A stretch of 64,000 nucleotides of DNA, taken from assembly GCF_000332095.2 (NCBI RefSeq), contig NZ_KI913949.1, positions 2,729,602-2,793,601 of the forward strand. The letters run 5' to 3'. Below, in pieces: positions 24,144 to 33,574 of the stretch. Origin of the DNA: Leptolyngbya sp. PCC 6406 (GTDB taxonomy: Bacteria; Cyanobacteriota; Cyanobacteriia; Phormidesmidales; Phormidesmidaceae). Made by a program: the position numbers and the translations under genes. The number at the start of each line of letters is the position of its first letter. Position 1 is the first letter of the stretch. A model generated the notes under the pieces. The model was not told where the DNA came from. It did not search any database and saw only the letters and a program-made list of their open reading frames with translations.

Positions 24144-24607
24144 GTGCCATCGGCCTGATCCACCAGACAGGTCCGCATCCGCAGGTTGGGATTCAGGTAC
24201 CAGAGGCGCTCCTGGGATCGCCGCCCCTCGGCTTCGGAGACAAAGGTGAGGGCGTCACCCTCTAGGTGATACTGGCCGCTGGTGGCGGGGGCGGTTCCGG
24301 TTTGACTCAGGAATCGGCCCGTCTCCGCTGCACCATTTTGCGCTGAATCACTGTCCTGGTCAGGCTTCAGCGCCACCAACAGCGTCGGTTGACCGCCCTC
24401 ATGGCTGACCTGAAAGGCCACCAGGGTATGGCTGGGATCCGCCTCATATTGCTGACAGAGGCGGGCCACGGTGGCATCCTCGGCGGCAAGGCGGGTAATT
24501 TCCAGGGTGGTTTGCCCCGTGTGGGATGTTTGGGCCGGTAGTCGATGGGTTGTGCGCTGAGAAAACCAAGTCCCCTCAACTGTTTCAAAAAAATTAACGA
24601 TATCCAT
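24086..24607 (-). CDS. cpcS: Phycobilin:phycobiliprotein lyase, CpcS/CpeS family
   Basis: 173 residues. Matches the CpcS pattern: MDIVNFFETVEGTWFSQRTTH at the N-terminus (longer than quoted continues HRL), CQQYEADPSHTL, SGQYHLEGDALT, ERLWYLNPNLRMRTC and a terminal FCSEIRRG. The family is a lipocalin-like beta barrel that attaches phycocyanobilin or phycoerythrobilin to Cys-82-type sites of phycobiliprotein beta and allophycocyanin subunits. Its end overlaps the end of the pseudokinase gene on the other strand by 58 nt. Which bilin or acceptor is used cannot be seen here; CpcS, CpeS and CpcU are close alternatives. Confidence 0.82.
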   Translation of the reverse strand: MDIVNFFETVEGTWFSQRTTHRLPAQTSHTGQTTLEITRLAAEDATVARLCQQYEADPSHTLVAFQVSHEGGQPTLLVALKPDQDSDSAQNGAAETGRFLSQTGTAPATSGQYHLEGDALTFVSEAEGRRSQERLWYLNPNLRMRTCLVDQADGTQLATFCSEIRRGLTRPAS

Positions 24608-24780
24608 AATGCTGCTGACAGGGGCTGAAAACGAACGGTGACCTTCATTTTACGCCCAAGGGATCGCCTCACCGGGATGTAATCGTCCCATCGCCCCAGG
24701 GCCTTGCTATTTCTGGGATTCGCAGGATGATACCCTAGCCAATGCGCTCAAAATGTTTTTTAACACTGGTAGAAGATTCA

Positions 24781-25845
24781 ATGATCGGACAAGATCAGGT
24801 TCCCTGTTTATTGCGGGCGGCTCGGGGAGAAACTCTAGATCGCCCTCCGGTGTGGATGATGCGACAGGCGGGGCGGTACATGCAGGTTTACCGCGATCTC
24901 CGGGATAAATATCCCTCCTTTCGAGAGCGGTCTGAGAACCCTGATCTAGCCATTGAAATTTCCCTTCAGCCCTGGCGAGCCTTCCGTCCCGATGGGGTGA
25001 TTCTGTTTTCTGACATCCTCACGCCCTTAACGGGGATGGGGATTCCCTTTGACATCATCGAAAGCAAGGGACCGATCATCGATCCCCCCATCCGCTCCCA
25101 GGCTCAGGTGGATGCGGTCCATACCCTAGACCCCGATAGTGCCACACCCTTCATCCGCACCATCCTGACCAGTCTGCGGCAGGAAGTGGGGAATGAGGCG
25201 GCGGTGCTGGGCTTTGTCGGCTCCCCCTGGACCCTAGCGGCCTACGCTGTGGAGGGTCGTACCTCCAAGAGCTATGCCCACATCAAGGGCATGGCCTTTT
25301 CTGAACCGGGCATGCTGCATCAGTTGCTGAGCAAGCTGGCGGACAATATTGCCATCTACGCCTGCCACCAGATCGAGTGTGGTGCCCAGGTGGTGCAGCT
25401 CTTTGACTCTTGGGCGGGGCAGTTGAGCCCCATGGACTATCGCACCTTTGCCCTGCCCTATCAGCAGCAGGTGGTGCGCCGGGTGAAGGCAAAATATCCC
25501 GATACGCCCCTGATTCTCTACATCAGCGGCAGCGCTGGGGTGTTGGATCTCATGGGCGAGTCTGGGGTGGATATCGTCAGCGTGGACTGGACGGTGGATA
25601 TGGCGGATGCCCGTCGTCGCCTGGGGGCCAACATGGTGGTGCAGGGCAATGTGGACCCGGCGGCTCTATTTGGCTCTAAGGCGTTTATCCGCGATCGCAT
25701 TCTCGACACCGTGCAAAAGGCGGGGCGACGGGGGCACATTCTGAACTTGGGTCACGGGATTCTCCCCGGCACCCCTGAGGAAAACGCCGCTTTCTTCTTT
25801 GAAACGGCGAAACAGTTGGACCAACTGCTGGCGGTCCCCGCCTAG
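24781..25845 (+). CDS. hemE: Uroporphyrinogen decarboxylase
   Basis: About 354 residues from the ATG at 24781, chosen because the family start ([14 protein letters not shown]) follows it directly; an ATG at 24742 would add 13 residues. Signatures: [14 protein letters not shown] near the start and [35 protein letters not shown], and [11 protein letters not shown] near the end. The enzyme removes four carboxyls from uroporphyrinogen III to give coproporphyrinogen III, for haem and chlorophyll. Confidence 0.96.
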   Translation: MIGQDQVPCLLRAARGETLDRPPVWMMRQAGRYMQVYRDLRDKYPSFRERSENPDLAIEISLQPWRAFRPDGVILFSDILTPLTGMGIPFDIIESKGPIIDPPIRSQAQVDAVHTLDPDSATPFIRTILTSLRQEVGNEAAVLGFVGSPWTLAAYAVEGRTSKSYAHIKGMAFSEPGMLHQLLSKLADNIAIYACHQIECGAQVVQLFDSWAGQLSPMDYRTFALPYQQQVVRRVKAKYPDTPLILYISGSAGVLDLMGESGVDIVSVDWTVDMADARRRLGANMVVQGNVDPAALFGSKAFIRDRILDTVQKAGRRGHILNLGHGILPGTPEENAAFFFETAKQLDQLLAVPA

Positions 25846-25870
25846 GGGCGATTCCCTTCGGTGATAGGCT

Positions 25871-25960
25871 GTAAATACTCTGAATCTCTGATCAAGGTTA
25901 ACCCCGAGATCAAGGTTAACCCCGAGACGACTTTGGGGAATGCTGGGTCAGAGTATTTAC
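25871..25960. repeat. 13-bp inverted repeat enclosing an 18-bp tandem duplication
   Basis: GTAAATACTCTGA (25871-25883) is inverted at 25948-25960, and between them ATCAAGGTTAACCCCGAG occurs twice in tandem (25890-25925). It lies after hemE and overlaps the first possible start of the next gene, so it could act as terminator or leader structure. Confidence 0.7.
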
Positions 25961-26956
25961 CCTGTTGGCAAGAGTTCGTTGGTGTCTGACGCTGCCTCCG
26001 TTTCCCCCAAACGTATTTTCATCACCGGCGGCAGTGGCTGCATTGGCCACTATCTGGTCGAAGCCCTGCTCCAAGACACGCCCCATGAGCTGTTTTTGCT
26101 GCTGAGAAATCCGGCCAAGCTGCTGCTGAACTGGCAACATCAGCCCCGTCTCCACGTGATTACCGGAGACCTGCGGCAAGCCCAGACCCACGCGGGTTTA
26201 TTGGCCACCATGGATACGGTGGTGCTGGCAGCTACGTCCTGGGGCGGTGCCCAAGAGATTTACGACATTAATGTCACGGCCAATCTGGACCTCATGGCCC
26301 TGCTGGACCCTGAGCGCTGCCAGCAGGTGGTGTATTTCTCCACCGCCAGTATTTTGAACCAGGCCAATGAGCCGCTGCCGGAGGCGGGAGCCCTGGGCAC
26401 GGACTATATTCGCAGCAAGTACGATTGCTATTTGCGGTTGCCGGAGCAAGCTATCGCCCCGCGCATTACCAGTGTCTTTCCCACGCTAGTGTTTGGGGGC
26501 GATAAGGATAAGCCCTATTCCCACATTTCGGCGGGTCTCCCGGAGGTCTGCAAGTGGATGTGGTTGATTCGTTTCCTGCAAGCCGATGGTAGCTTCCACT
26601 TTTCCCACGGGCGCGACATCGCTCAAGTGGTGGCCCACCTGATCGACCATCCACCGTTGCCCGGAGCTGACCGTCGGGTGGTGATTGGCAATCCATCCCT
26701 GAGGGTGAATGATGCGATCGCAGAAATGACCGAATATTTAGGGATGCGCCAGTTCTTTGGCATTCCCCTCTCGGCATGGCTGGCGGATCGCATCATTGAT
26801 CTGTTCAAGATTGAAATGGCCCCCTGGGACCGCTTCTGCATACAATATCGCCATTTCATCTACCAAAATCCCATTAATCCCGCTAGCCTGGGCCTACCCA
26901 CCTACTGCCCCACCGTCAGCGACCTTCTGCGGGTCAGTGGGATTCCAGCAGGTTGA
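25940..26956 (+). CDS. NAD-dependent epimerase/dehydratase (SDR extended)
   Basis: Up to 338 residues. The dinucleotide-binding motif [18 protein letters not shown] is near residues 26-43, and the extended-SDR layout follows ([36 protein letters not shown] where the Tyr and Lys match YxxxK). The first ATG (25940) lies within an inverted repeat; a GTG at 25982 ([13 protein letters not shown]) is an alternative and fits the usual short N-terminus. Substrate unknown; related proteins act on nucleotide sugars or carotenoid/isoprenoid-like compounds. Its stop is 35 nt before the ruvB start. Confidence 0.85.
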   Translation: MLGQSIYPVGKSSLVSDAASVSPKRIFITGGSGCIGHYLVEALLQDTPHELFLLLRNPAKLLLNWQHQPRLHVITGDLRQAQTHAGLLATMDTVVLAATSWGGAQEIYDINVTANLDLMALLDPERCQQVVYFSTASILNQANEPLPEAGALGTDYIRSKYDCYLRLPEQAIAPRITSVFPTLVFGGDKDKPYSHISAGLPEVCKWMWLIRFLQADGSFHFSHGRDIAQVVAHLIDHPPLPGADRRVVIGNPSLRVNDAIAEMTEYLGMRQFFGIPLSAWLADRIIDLFKIEMAPWDRFCIQYRHFIYQNPINPASLGLPTYCPTVSDLLRVSGIPAG

Positions 26957-26991
26957 GGCGCTGCTCCCCTCATCCGTCAGGACTGCCCCCC

Positions 26992-28215
26992 ATGGCCATC
27001 ATTTCCTCCAAACAACCCGATAAAGGAGATCAGCCCCCCCAGCAGCCCGCCTCAAACCCCAGGCAGGCTGCTGTCCCCTCGAAGCAGGCCAAGGAGAAGT
27101 CGCCCGCAACGGAAACGCCATTAGACAAGGCATCAGAAAATCCATCAGACAAGGCATTAGACAAGGCATCCAAGGAAAAGCCATCGTCTCTGGTGCGAGA
27201 CACCCCCAATCCCCCCCAGGGACCCCAGGAGGACGGCCTGCGACCCCAGCGGATTCGGGACTACATCGGCCAAAAAGCCCTGAAGGAAGTGCTAGACATC
27301 GCCATTCGGGCGGCCCAATCGCGCAAGGAACCCCTGGACCATCTCTTGCTCTACGGTCCACCGGGATTGGGAAAAACCACCATGGCCCTGATCTTGGCCC
27401 AAGAGATGGGAGTGGCCTGTAAGATCACCACCGCCCCAGCCCTAGAACGTCCCCGAGACATTGCCGGGTTGCTGGTAAATCTCCAACCGGGGGATGTGCT
27501 GTTCATCGACGAAATCCACCGCCTGCCTCGGGTGACAGAGGAAATCCTCTACCCGGCCATGGAAGATGCCCGCCTGGATATCACCATTGGCAAGGGCCAG
27601 AGCGCCCGTACCCGCAGCTTGCCCTTGCAACCCTTCACCCTCGTCGGGGCCACCACACGGGTCGGAGCCCTGTCTTCCCCCCTGCGCGATCGCTTTGGGC
27701 TGATCCAGCGGCTGCGCTTCTACGAGGTGGATGAACTGACGGAGATTGTCCTGCGAACGGCCAAGGTGCTCAAAACCGCCATCCACCCCGATGGGGCAGG
27801 GGAAATTGCCCGTCGGGCTCGGGGTACCCCCCGCATCGCCAACCGCCTGCTGAAGCGGGTGCGGGACTTTGTCCAGGTGAAGGCATCCGGGCCAATCACG
27901 GAGGCGATCGCGGCTGAGGCTCTGGAACTGTTCAATGTCGATCCCTGTGGATTGGACTGGACCGATCGCCGCCTGCTCACGGTGATGATTGAACATTTCA
28001 ACGGTGGCCCGGTGGGTCTTGACACGATGGCCGCTGCTACCGGCGAAGATGCCCAAACCATCGAAGAGGTCTACGAGCCCTACCTGATGCAGATTGGCTA
28101 TCTCCATCGCACCCCCCGAGGCCGCATGGTCACCCCCGCCGCTTGCCGCCATCTGGGCTACGCCGAGGGCACCGTCCCCACCGCCCCCGGCGATGGGCAA
28201 ATGTCCCTGATGTAG
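26992..28215 (+). CDS. ruvB: Holliday junction helicase RuvB, with long N-terminal extension
   Basis: About 407 residues from the ATG at 26992; a TTG at 26953 overlapping the previous stop is unlikely. Walker [13 protein letters not shown], Walker [11 protein letters not shown], sensor [19 protein letters not shown] and the C-terminal winged helix ([19 protein letters not shown]) are all present. RuvB is the hexameric motor of branch migration with RuvA. The first 75 or so residues form a Pro/Lys/Ser-rich low-complexity tail with internal repeats of DKAS and SDKALDKAS, absent from E. coli RuvB and common in cyanobacterial homologues. Confidence 0.95.
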   Translation: MAIISSKQPDKGDQPPQQPASNPRQAAVPSKQAKEKSPATETPLDKASENPSDKALDKASKEKPSSLVRDTPNPPQGPQEDGLRPQRIRDYIGQKALKEVLDIAIRAAQSRKEPLDHLLLYGPPGLGKTTMALILAQEMGVACKITTAPALERPRDIAGLLVNLQPGDVLFIDEIHRLPRVTEEILYPAMEDARLDITIGKGQSARTRSLPLQPFTLVGATTRVGALSSPLRDRFGLIQRLRFYEVDELTEIVLRTAKVLKTAIHPDGAGEIARRARGTPRIANRLLKRVRDFVQVKASGPITEAIAAEALELFNVDPCGLDWTDRRLLTVMIEHFNGGPVGLDTMAAATGEDAQTIEEVYEPYLMQIGYLHRTPRGRMVTPAACRHLGYAEGTVPTAPGDGQMSLM

Positions 28216-28434
28216 CTGATTTTCCTGGAATTTAGTGGACTCCCCAGGTCTCAACCGCTACATCTAGGGGGGCTGGCTCAACTAGGACGCTAAGAGATTG
28301 GCGAAAACCCGCAAAAAAAATCTGTCAAAGGGTGTGGAGATCAGAGATTAGTCCAGTAAAATACAGCGGCATAGTTGCCCTCGGGTGTAGCTGTTGACTT
28401 CCCGGCTGTGCGCCCTTTTGTCAGGACTTGTACT

Positions 28435-29271
28435 ATGACCTCTGTTGTGACTCGCCCCGATAGCCGCTACGAGCACCTGCCAGAAGAGGTGCGATCGCGC
28501 CTGCGCACTCGCTTACAGATGGTCAGTCCAGACCCCCAACCCCCAGCCGTAGACAAGACCGCCCCAACTACGCCACCCCCTGCTAAGCCCCCCAGCAATC
28601 AGCCCAGCACGGTCATCCTCCGGAACGTCAGCAAGACCTACCGCAACGGTAGCCGCGCCCTAGTCAATGTGAACCTAGAGGTCAAAGCGGGCGACTTTCT
28701 TTTCATTACTGGGCCATCTGGCTCAGGCAAATCCACCCTGCTGAAATTGCTCTACGGTCAAGAGCGCCCCTCCTCAGGGGAAGTAGATGTCGCCGGACAA
28801 ACGGTCAACCAGCTCAAGGGCAATCGTCTCGCCCTTGTGCGGCGGCGCATCGGCGTGGTCTTTCAGGATTACAAACTCATTCCCCGCCGCACCGTATCCG
28901 AAAATGTCGCCTTTGTCCTCTGGGCTCAGGGCTACACCCGTAAGGAAATCCATCGCCGCCTCTGGCCTACTCTCAAGATGGTGGGCTTGCAAGACAAAGC
29001 CCAATGCTTTCCCGATGAACTCTCGGGGGGAGAACAACAGCGAGTGAGTATCGCCCGAGCGGTGGTGGGAACCCCACCGCTGTTGCTGGCGGACGAGCCC
29101 ACGGGCAACCTGGATGCGGAAAATTCCCTTCAGGTCGTCAAAATTCTAAAAAAGCTCAACTCCATCGGCATCACCGTCATCGTCACCACCCATGACGAAC
29201 ATCTGGTGCGTCTCTCCAACCATCCCGTAGTGCAACTCCGGAATGGCTACCTCCGTCATCTGCGCCATTAA
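28435..29271 (+). CDS. ftsE: FtsE-like cell division ABC ATPase
   Basis: 278 residues from the ATG at 28435. After a Pro/Thr-rich N-terminal extension of about 55 residues comes a standard ABC ATPase: Walker [11 protein letters not shown]-loop [16 protein letters not shown], signature [14 protein letters not shown], Walker [13 protein letters not shown] and switch His in [16 protein letters not shown] and the short C-terminus are typical of FtsE. FtsE works with the membrane partner FtsX to control peptidoglycan hydrolases at division. No ftsX follows; the next gene is an IS110 transposase, so the pair may be split in this genome. LolD-type ATPases are the alternative. Confidence 0.8.
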   Translation: MTSVVTRPDSRYEHLPEEVRSRLRTRLQMVSPDPQPPAVDKTAPTTPPPAKPPSNQPSTVILRNVSKTYRNGSRALVNVNLEVKAGDFLFITGPSGSGKSTLLKLLYGQERPSSGEVDVAGQTVNQLKGNRLALVRRRIGVVFQDYKLIPRRTVSENVAFVLWAQGYTRKEIHRRLWPTLKMVGLQDKAQCFPDELSGGEQQRVSIARAVVGTPPLLLADEPTGNLDAENSLQVVKILKKLNSIGITVIVTTHDEHLVRLSNHPVVQLRNGYLRHLRH

Positions 29272-29305
29272 GCGCTCTGAGAACTAGTGCTCTGTCAAGC
29301 CTCAA

Positions 29306-29386
29306 TTTGTAGGTTGGGTAGAGCGCTAGCGGAACCCAACATGGCCCACCGCTGTTGGGTTTCACTTCGTTTCACCCAACCTTGTA
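29306..29386. repeat. Dispersed hairpin repeat (TAGGTTGGGT / ACCCAACCT)
   Basis: Outer arms TGTAGGTTGGGT and ACCCAACCTTGTA enclose GGAACCCAACA and TGTTGGGTTTC. This is a widespread bacterial intergenic hairpin repeat. It follows ftsE and may act as its terminator. The rest of the gap to the IS110 gene holds the presumed left end of that element. Confidence 0.65.
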
Positions 29387-29622
29387 TGTAAGCGGCCTGC
29401 CATCGAGAGTTATTTTGGAAGCAGACCGTCAGGGGAGAACTCCGAACCCAACCCCAAGCCTTCAAGCTTGTTTCGTAGATTCATTGAGCCTCCCCCCTCC
29501 CCCAAGGGCATCGCCAATCAGCCTGGACAGTATCATGAGCGGCCCGACTGGGCACCTCGAATTTAGCAAGGATAGTGCGATTGTTGAGCCCCTGCCAACC
29601 TCTATTCTCTGGAGCCAGTCCA

Positions 29623-30621
29623 ATGAGTACAGCCCCCATCATCTTCCTCGGTATTGATATCAGCAAAGCCACCTTTGACGTAGCTTTACTGAGTGGTGGT
29701 AAGCGTAATGGCAAATCCTCTAAACACGCCAAGTTTGACAACACCCCCAGCGGCTTTGAGCAGTTGAGCCATTGGCTCCAAGGGAATGCTCTCGGGGCAA
29801 TTCATGCCTGTCTGGAGGCGACCAACATCTATGGCCATGACTTAGCTACCTATCTCCATGAGCAGGGCCACCAGGTCAGTATCGTCAACCCAGCCCGCAT
29901 CAAGGGGTATGCCAAAAGTCAACTCAGCCGCACCAAGAACGATGCCGCTGATGCCGCCCTGATTGCCCGCTTTTGTCGAGATATCCAGCCCAGTCTGTGG
30001 CATCCCACGCCAGCGGCGATCGCCCAGCTCCAGAGCCTCACCCGCCGTCTGAAGGCGCTGGAGCAGATGCTCACCCAAGAGAAAAATCGCCTTGAGCTCT
30101 GTCGTGACTCGGAACTGAGAACGGATATTGAGGCCCATATCGAGTTTCTCGAAAAACAGGCTAAGGCTCTCAAGGAGCGCTGCCAGCAGCATATTCAAGG
30201 GGAGGAATCGTTGGCGGAGCCCTGCCGCTTGTTGACCTCCATTACTGGCATTGCTGAACATAGCGCTAGCATTATCCTGGCGGAAATTGGCTCGATTAAG
30301 GTCTTTGGCTCTGCCGCTCAACTGGCGGCTTTTGCTGGGTTGACTCCCCAGGAGCATCAGTCTGGCTCTTCTATCAATGGCAAGGCGCGGTTGTGCAAAA
30401 TTGGCAATGCCCATCTGCGCGAAGCTCTTTTTTTCCCAGCGCTGAGTCTGATGCGTCATTGCCCTGAGGTCAGAGCTTTTCGCCAACGGCTCTTGGACAA
30501 TGGCAAGCACAAGATGGCGGTGGTGGGGGCGGTGATGCACAAGCTCATTCGTGTGATCTATGCGGTCTTGTCCTCTGGACAGGAATTTGACCCCAAAAAG
30601 CTAGCGCCTCAGCAGTCTTGA
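29623..30621 (+). mobile_element. IS110-family transposase, apparently intact
   Basis: 332 residues from the ATG at 29623. The N-terminal DEDD RuvC-like domain shows Asp in FLGIDISKATFDVAL, Glu in CLEATNIYG, and two Asp in RTKNDAADAALIARF. The C-terminal transposase_20 region contains ITGIAEHSASIILAEIG and the Ser-rich AGLTPQEHQSGSSINGKA with the likely nucleophilic Ser. A coiled coil lies between. IS110 elements lack clear inverted ends and make no target duplication, so I cannot give the outer borders; presumed limits are about 29430 and 30650. Full length without stops suggests recent activity. Confidence 0.9.
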
Positions 30622-30700
30622 CCCTAAGGCGCTAACACAGTATCTACGAGTACCCTAATCTTTAGTCTTGACGCTGCACTATTCTGCCTGTGTCGTAATC

Positions 30701-30952
30701 TCAATCAGACTGGCGGCGCGGTCCGACCAAGGCTGTGATCAGGGCTATTGTTCCCCCCAGAAGCCCCCAAGGTAGCCATAGGCCCAGATTTCCCCCTTTT
30801 TTGTAGGCGGTGCGGGCAGCGACCAGACCAATGAGGCAGTGGAGCCACAGCATCAGCCCCAACACCAGGGGGAAGTCTATGGCGGCGGTTTCTGTGAGGG
30901 AGAGGGCAGGCAAAAACGGCAAGGGGGGCATGGTTAAAATCAGCTTGTTCAC
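30701..30952 (-). CDS. Small membrane protein, unknown
   Basis: 83 residues with two predicted spans (FPLVLGLMLWLHCLIGLVAA and LWLPWGLLGGTIALITALVG) joined by a short basic loop ARTAYKKGG. It is divergent from the membrane protein at 30971, only 18 nt apart, so promoters must overlap one or the other coding region. Not a family I recognise. Confidence 0.55.
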   Translation of the reverse strand: MNKLILTMPPLPFLPALSLTETAAIDFPLVLGLMLWLHCLIGLVAARTAYKKGGNLGLWLPWGLLGGTIALITALVGPRRQSD

Positions 30953-30970
30953 GAATGAGGTCGAGTAACT

Positions 30971-31375
30971 ATGCGTAATCCCTTTTGGCGGATGAAAACT
31001 CTGCCTTGGCTGGTGTTACTCCAGGTTTCCCTGTTCACGCTGATTATTGCCACTGCCTTAGACACCCTGCTGGTGCTGCTGATGCAGACTCTCCCCCAGG
31101 GTATGGCGCTGTTGGGGTCTGGGGTGACGCTGATGCTTTTGCAATTACTGGCAGCGGGGGGCATTGGGGCGCTGGCGGTGGTCATTATGGAGCGTATCTT
31201 CCCCCGTGTTTTGATCAATCAAGGGGTGCTGTGGGGGTTACTGGCCTGTGTCACGGCGATGATATTCCTCAAGTCGTTTTTGCCCCTGACCACTCTTTTT
31301 GTCTCCTTGAGCCAGTACCAGTTTGTGGGGATGACGGTGGGTCTGTTTTCCCAGGGGCGGCGCTATTGGCGATGA
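30971..31375 (+). CDS. Four-span membrane protein, unknown
   Basis: 134 residues with four hydrophobic spans (LPWLVLLQVSLFTLIIATAL, LLQLLAAGGIGALAVVIME, VLWGLLACVTAMIFLKSF, and a weaker last one), short loops and a basic end QGRRYWR. An ATG at 30992 is an alternative start. About 108 bp before the lipase-like gene on the same strand. Confidence 0.6.
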   Translation: MRNPFWRMKTLPWLVLLQVSLFTLIIATALDTLLVLLMQTLPQGMALLGSGVTLMLLQLLAAGGIGALAVVIMERIFPRVLINQGVLWGLLACVTAMIFLKSFLPLTTLFVSLSQYQFVGMTVGLFSQGRRYWR

Positions 31376-31482
31376 TCGTGGGTCTGCAAGTCTGGCGTCA
31401 GACTCTAACGGGGAAAGCCGCGTACCTTTAGGCCGGGGAGTATGTCAAAATTTGAGCCATTACTGATCCTTAGGGGAGGACC

Positions 31483-32301
31483 GTGCTAGAGCCGCTACGC
31501 ACCATACCAGCCTGGGCTTTACTGTCCCTGGTGATGAATGGCCTCCTCTTTGCGGCGGTACTGGCCAGTCTGCGGCAGCCAGATGCCGACAGTCAGCGGA
31601 GGCTGTCCCAGGCCAGTGCCTCTATGCCCCCCATGACTGGATCGGGAGCCTTGGTGCCTCAACTTGGGGACCGACAGTACTTGGACTATCAGCAGTGGGT
31701 AAACCTGCTGCGCCAAGAAGCGATCGCGGCTCAAAATCTGCCTCGACTCACGGTGTTGTTGGGGGATTCCATTAGTCTCTGGTTTCCGCCGGAGTTGTTG
31801 CCCGGTCGGCGCAGTTGGCTGAATCAGGGAATCTCAGGAGAGTGGTCGGCGGGATTGCAACAGCGGTTGAATCTGCTGGATGACGCTCAGGTCGAGACTG
31901 TTTTTGTGATGATTGGCATCAATGACCTGATTGGTGGTGAACCGGAATGGCAGGTGGTGGATAACGTGGAGGCGACTATTGTCTACCTCCAGGCCCAGCA
32001 TCCGGGGGCGGATATTGTGGTGCAGCCGATTTTGCCCCATGGGGGAGAGCGGGCCACTTGGGAGGGACGGGATCGCCTTTTGGATTTGCCCATTGGCCGT
32101 ATTCAGGCGGTGAATGAATCCCTCCAGACGGTGGCCCGTCGCCACGGGGTTCTGTATCTGGACCTGTATCCCCTTTTTGCCGATGGTGAGGGCTACCTGC
32201 GCCCGGACCTGACCACCGATGGTCTGCATTTGAATGCCCAGGGGTATTGGGTATGGCGTACTGCGATCGCGCTTATCCTGAATACAGAATTGGAGCCCTA
32301 G
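31483..32301 (+). CDS. SGNH/GDSL-family esterase, membrane-anchored
   Basis: 272 residues from a GTG preceded by a strong AGGGGAGGA. An N-terminal hydrophobic segment (WALLSLVMNGLLFAAVLASL) is a signal anchor. SGNH blocks: Ser in VLLGDSISLW, Gly in NQGISGEW, Asn in MIGINDLIGG and the Asp/His pair in TTDGLHLNAQGYW. The family hydrolyses ester or acyl bonds of lipids, sugars or peptidoglycan. Exported location is likely. The stop TAG lies in CTAGTACTG, an end of the CTAG-bounded repeat. Confidence 0.87.
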   Translation: MLEPLRTIPAWALLSLVMNGLLFAAVLASLRQPDADSQRRLSQASASMPPMTGSGALVPQLGDRQYLDYQQWVNLLRQEAIAAQNLPRLTVLLGDSISLWFPPELLPGRRSWLNQGISGEWSAGLQQRLNLLDDAQVETVFVMIGINDLIGGEPEWQVVDNVEATIVYLQAQHPGADIVVQPILPHGGERATWEGRDRLLDLPIGRIQAVNESLQTVARRHGVLYLDLYPLFADGEGYLRPDLTTDGLHLNAQGYWVWRTAIALILNTELEP

Positions 32302-32413
32302 TACTGCAAGGCAGAAGGCAGAAGGATGAAAGGGATTCCAGGACACACAAGAGGTTTTGCCTTGGTGAATAGGCAGGTTACTTCCACCGTCAGATAATAG
32401 CTTCTAGCCCTCG

Positions 32414-33508
32414 TCATTGGGCGTAGGGGATGACCGCACCGCCGAGGGCCGTGACAATAGTTTCGGTATTGGTGGCCATCATCGTCATGTAGGTGTCGGC
32501 TCCGCTGCCCGGTGCTCCCAGGGCATCGGCATAGAGGGCAGGCTCTGCCAGTCTCACCCCAGCCTCTGTCGCTACCGTGGTAATCAGAGCCGGGTTGATG
32601 GTGGTTTCGGCAAAGATGGCGGGGACTTGGGCCTGCCGAATTGCATCTACCAACAGCCGCACCGTCTGGGCGCTGGGCTGCTCCTCGGTGCTGATGCCGA
32701 TCAGCGTACCGAGTACCGTCAGTCCGTAGGCTTGGGCGTAGTACTGAAAGGCGTCGTGGGTCGTAACTAGGGTGCGCTGGTTGGCGGGAATGGTGTCAAC
32801 TTGGTCGCCAATCCAACCGTGGAGGGTCTGGAGTTCCGCTGTGAGGGCGGCGGCGTTGCGATCAAAGGTGGCAGCGTCTGCGGGAAATTTCTGCCCCAGG
32901 GTGACACGGATGGTGTCTACCATCGCGATCGCGTTTTCCACGTTCCCCCACACATGGGGGTCCGGCTGGCGTTGTCCCTCCTCTTCAAAGGTCAGGGGCT
33001 GAATCTCTTCCCCCAGAGCCACCTTTTCCGCCTGAACGCCTGCCCCCTCGATTAACCGAATCAAAGCGGGCTCCAAATTATAGCCATTGTAAAAAATCAA
33101 GTCTGCCCGCTCCAGCGCCACTGTGTCCTGGGGCACTGGCTCGTAAAGGTGGGGATCATCACCGGGGTCCAGCAACCCGGTCACCGCAATGTTATCTCCG
33201 CCCACGGTGGCCACCAAATCCGTCAAGATTGTGCTGGTGACGACGACTTGGGGGGCATCCGTTCCAGATTCATCGGGGGCCATCGACTGTTGCCAACACC
33301 CCGATAGTGTCAGGGTCGCAACGCCTAGAATCCCAAGGTTCTGGGCGATGGCCCCAATGGACCAGTCTGTAACTATCGCGGCTAGGGCTGTCTTGGGAAT
33401 ATTGCTCTGTCGCCTTACCTGCTTTGAGCCTGGGGCAGTTATGGCGAAATTGGGGAGAGGGCGCAGAAAAAGGCTGGGTTTTATGGCAATGTTTCTTTTC
33501 ATAATCAT
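32414..33508 (-). CDS. Mn/Zn ABC transporter substrate-binding lipoprotein (MntC/ZnuA-like)
   Basis: 364 residues as drawn; the ATG at 33508 lies inside the proposed operator, so a later start is likely. The lipoprotein signal is LGILGVATLTLSGC, after an unusually long N-terminal stretch of about 60 residues. Metal ligands of the cluster A-I family are present: His in GDDPHLYEP, His in PDPHVWGN, Glu in IFAETTIN and Asp in LYADALG. There is no His-rich loop, which favours Mn over Zn. It is divergent from the ATPase gene and convergent with the esterase. Confidence 0.85.
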   Translation of the reverse strand: MIMKRNIAIKPSLFLRPLPNFAITAPGSKQVRRQSNIPKTALAAIVTDWSIGAIAQNLGILGVATLTLSGCWQQSMAPDESGTDAPQVVVTSTILTDLVATVGGDNIAVTGLLDPGDDPHLYEPVPQDTVALERADLIFYNGYNLEPALIRLIEGAGVQAEKVALGEEIQPLTFEEEGQRQPDPHVWGNVENAIAMVDTIRVTLGQKFPADAATFDRNAAALTAELQTLHGWIGDQVDTIPANQRTLVTTHDAFQYYAQAYGLTVLGTLIGISTEEQPSAQTVRLLVDAIRQAQVPAIFAETTINPALITTVATEAGVRLAEPALYADALGAPGSGADTYMTMMATNTETIVTALGGAVIPYAQ

Positions 33509-33562
33509 TTCATTATTCGCTAGAAGTTAGTCTACAATAATTTCATAATGGTTTCATTTTCG
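33497..33562. promoter_or_regulatory. Four TTTCAT boxes in helical phase in the divergent metal-transport promoter
   Basis: TTTCAT occurs at 33497, 33508, 33541 and 33552: spacings 11, 33 and 11 bp, all multiples of 11. Two longer units are visible, TTTCATAATcaTTTCATTAT and TTTCATAATggTTTCATTTT. They lie exactly between the binding-protein gene and the ATPase gene. This layout suits a response regulator or other direct-repeat binder on one DNA face, perhaps of the ManS/ManR type known for mnt genes. Identity of the regulator is inference. Confidence 0.6.
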
Positions 33563-33574
33563 ATGGGAATTCTC

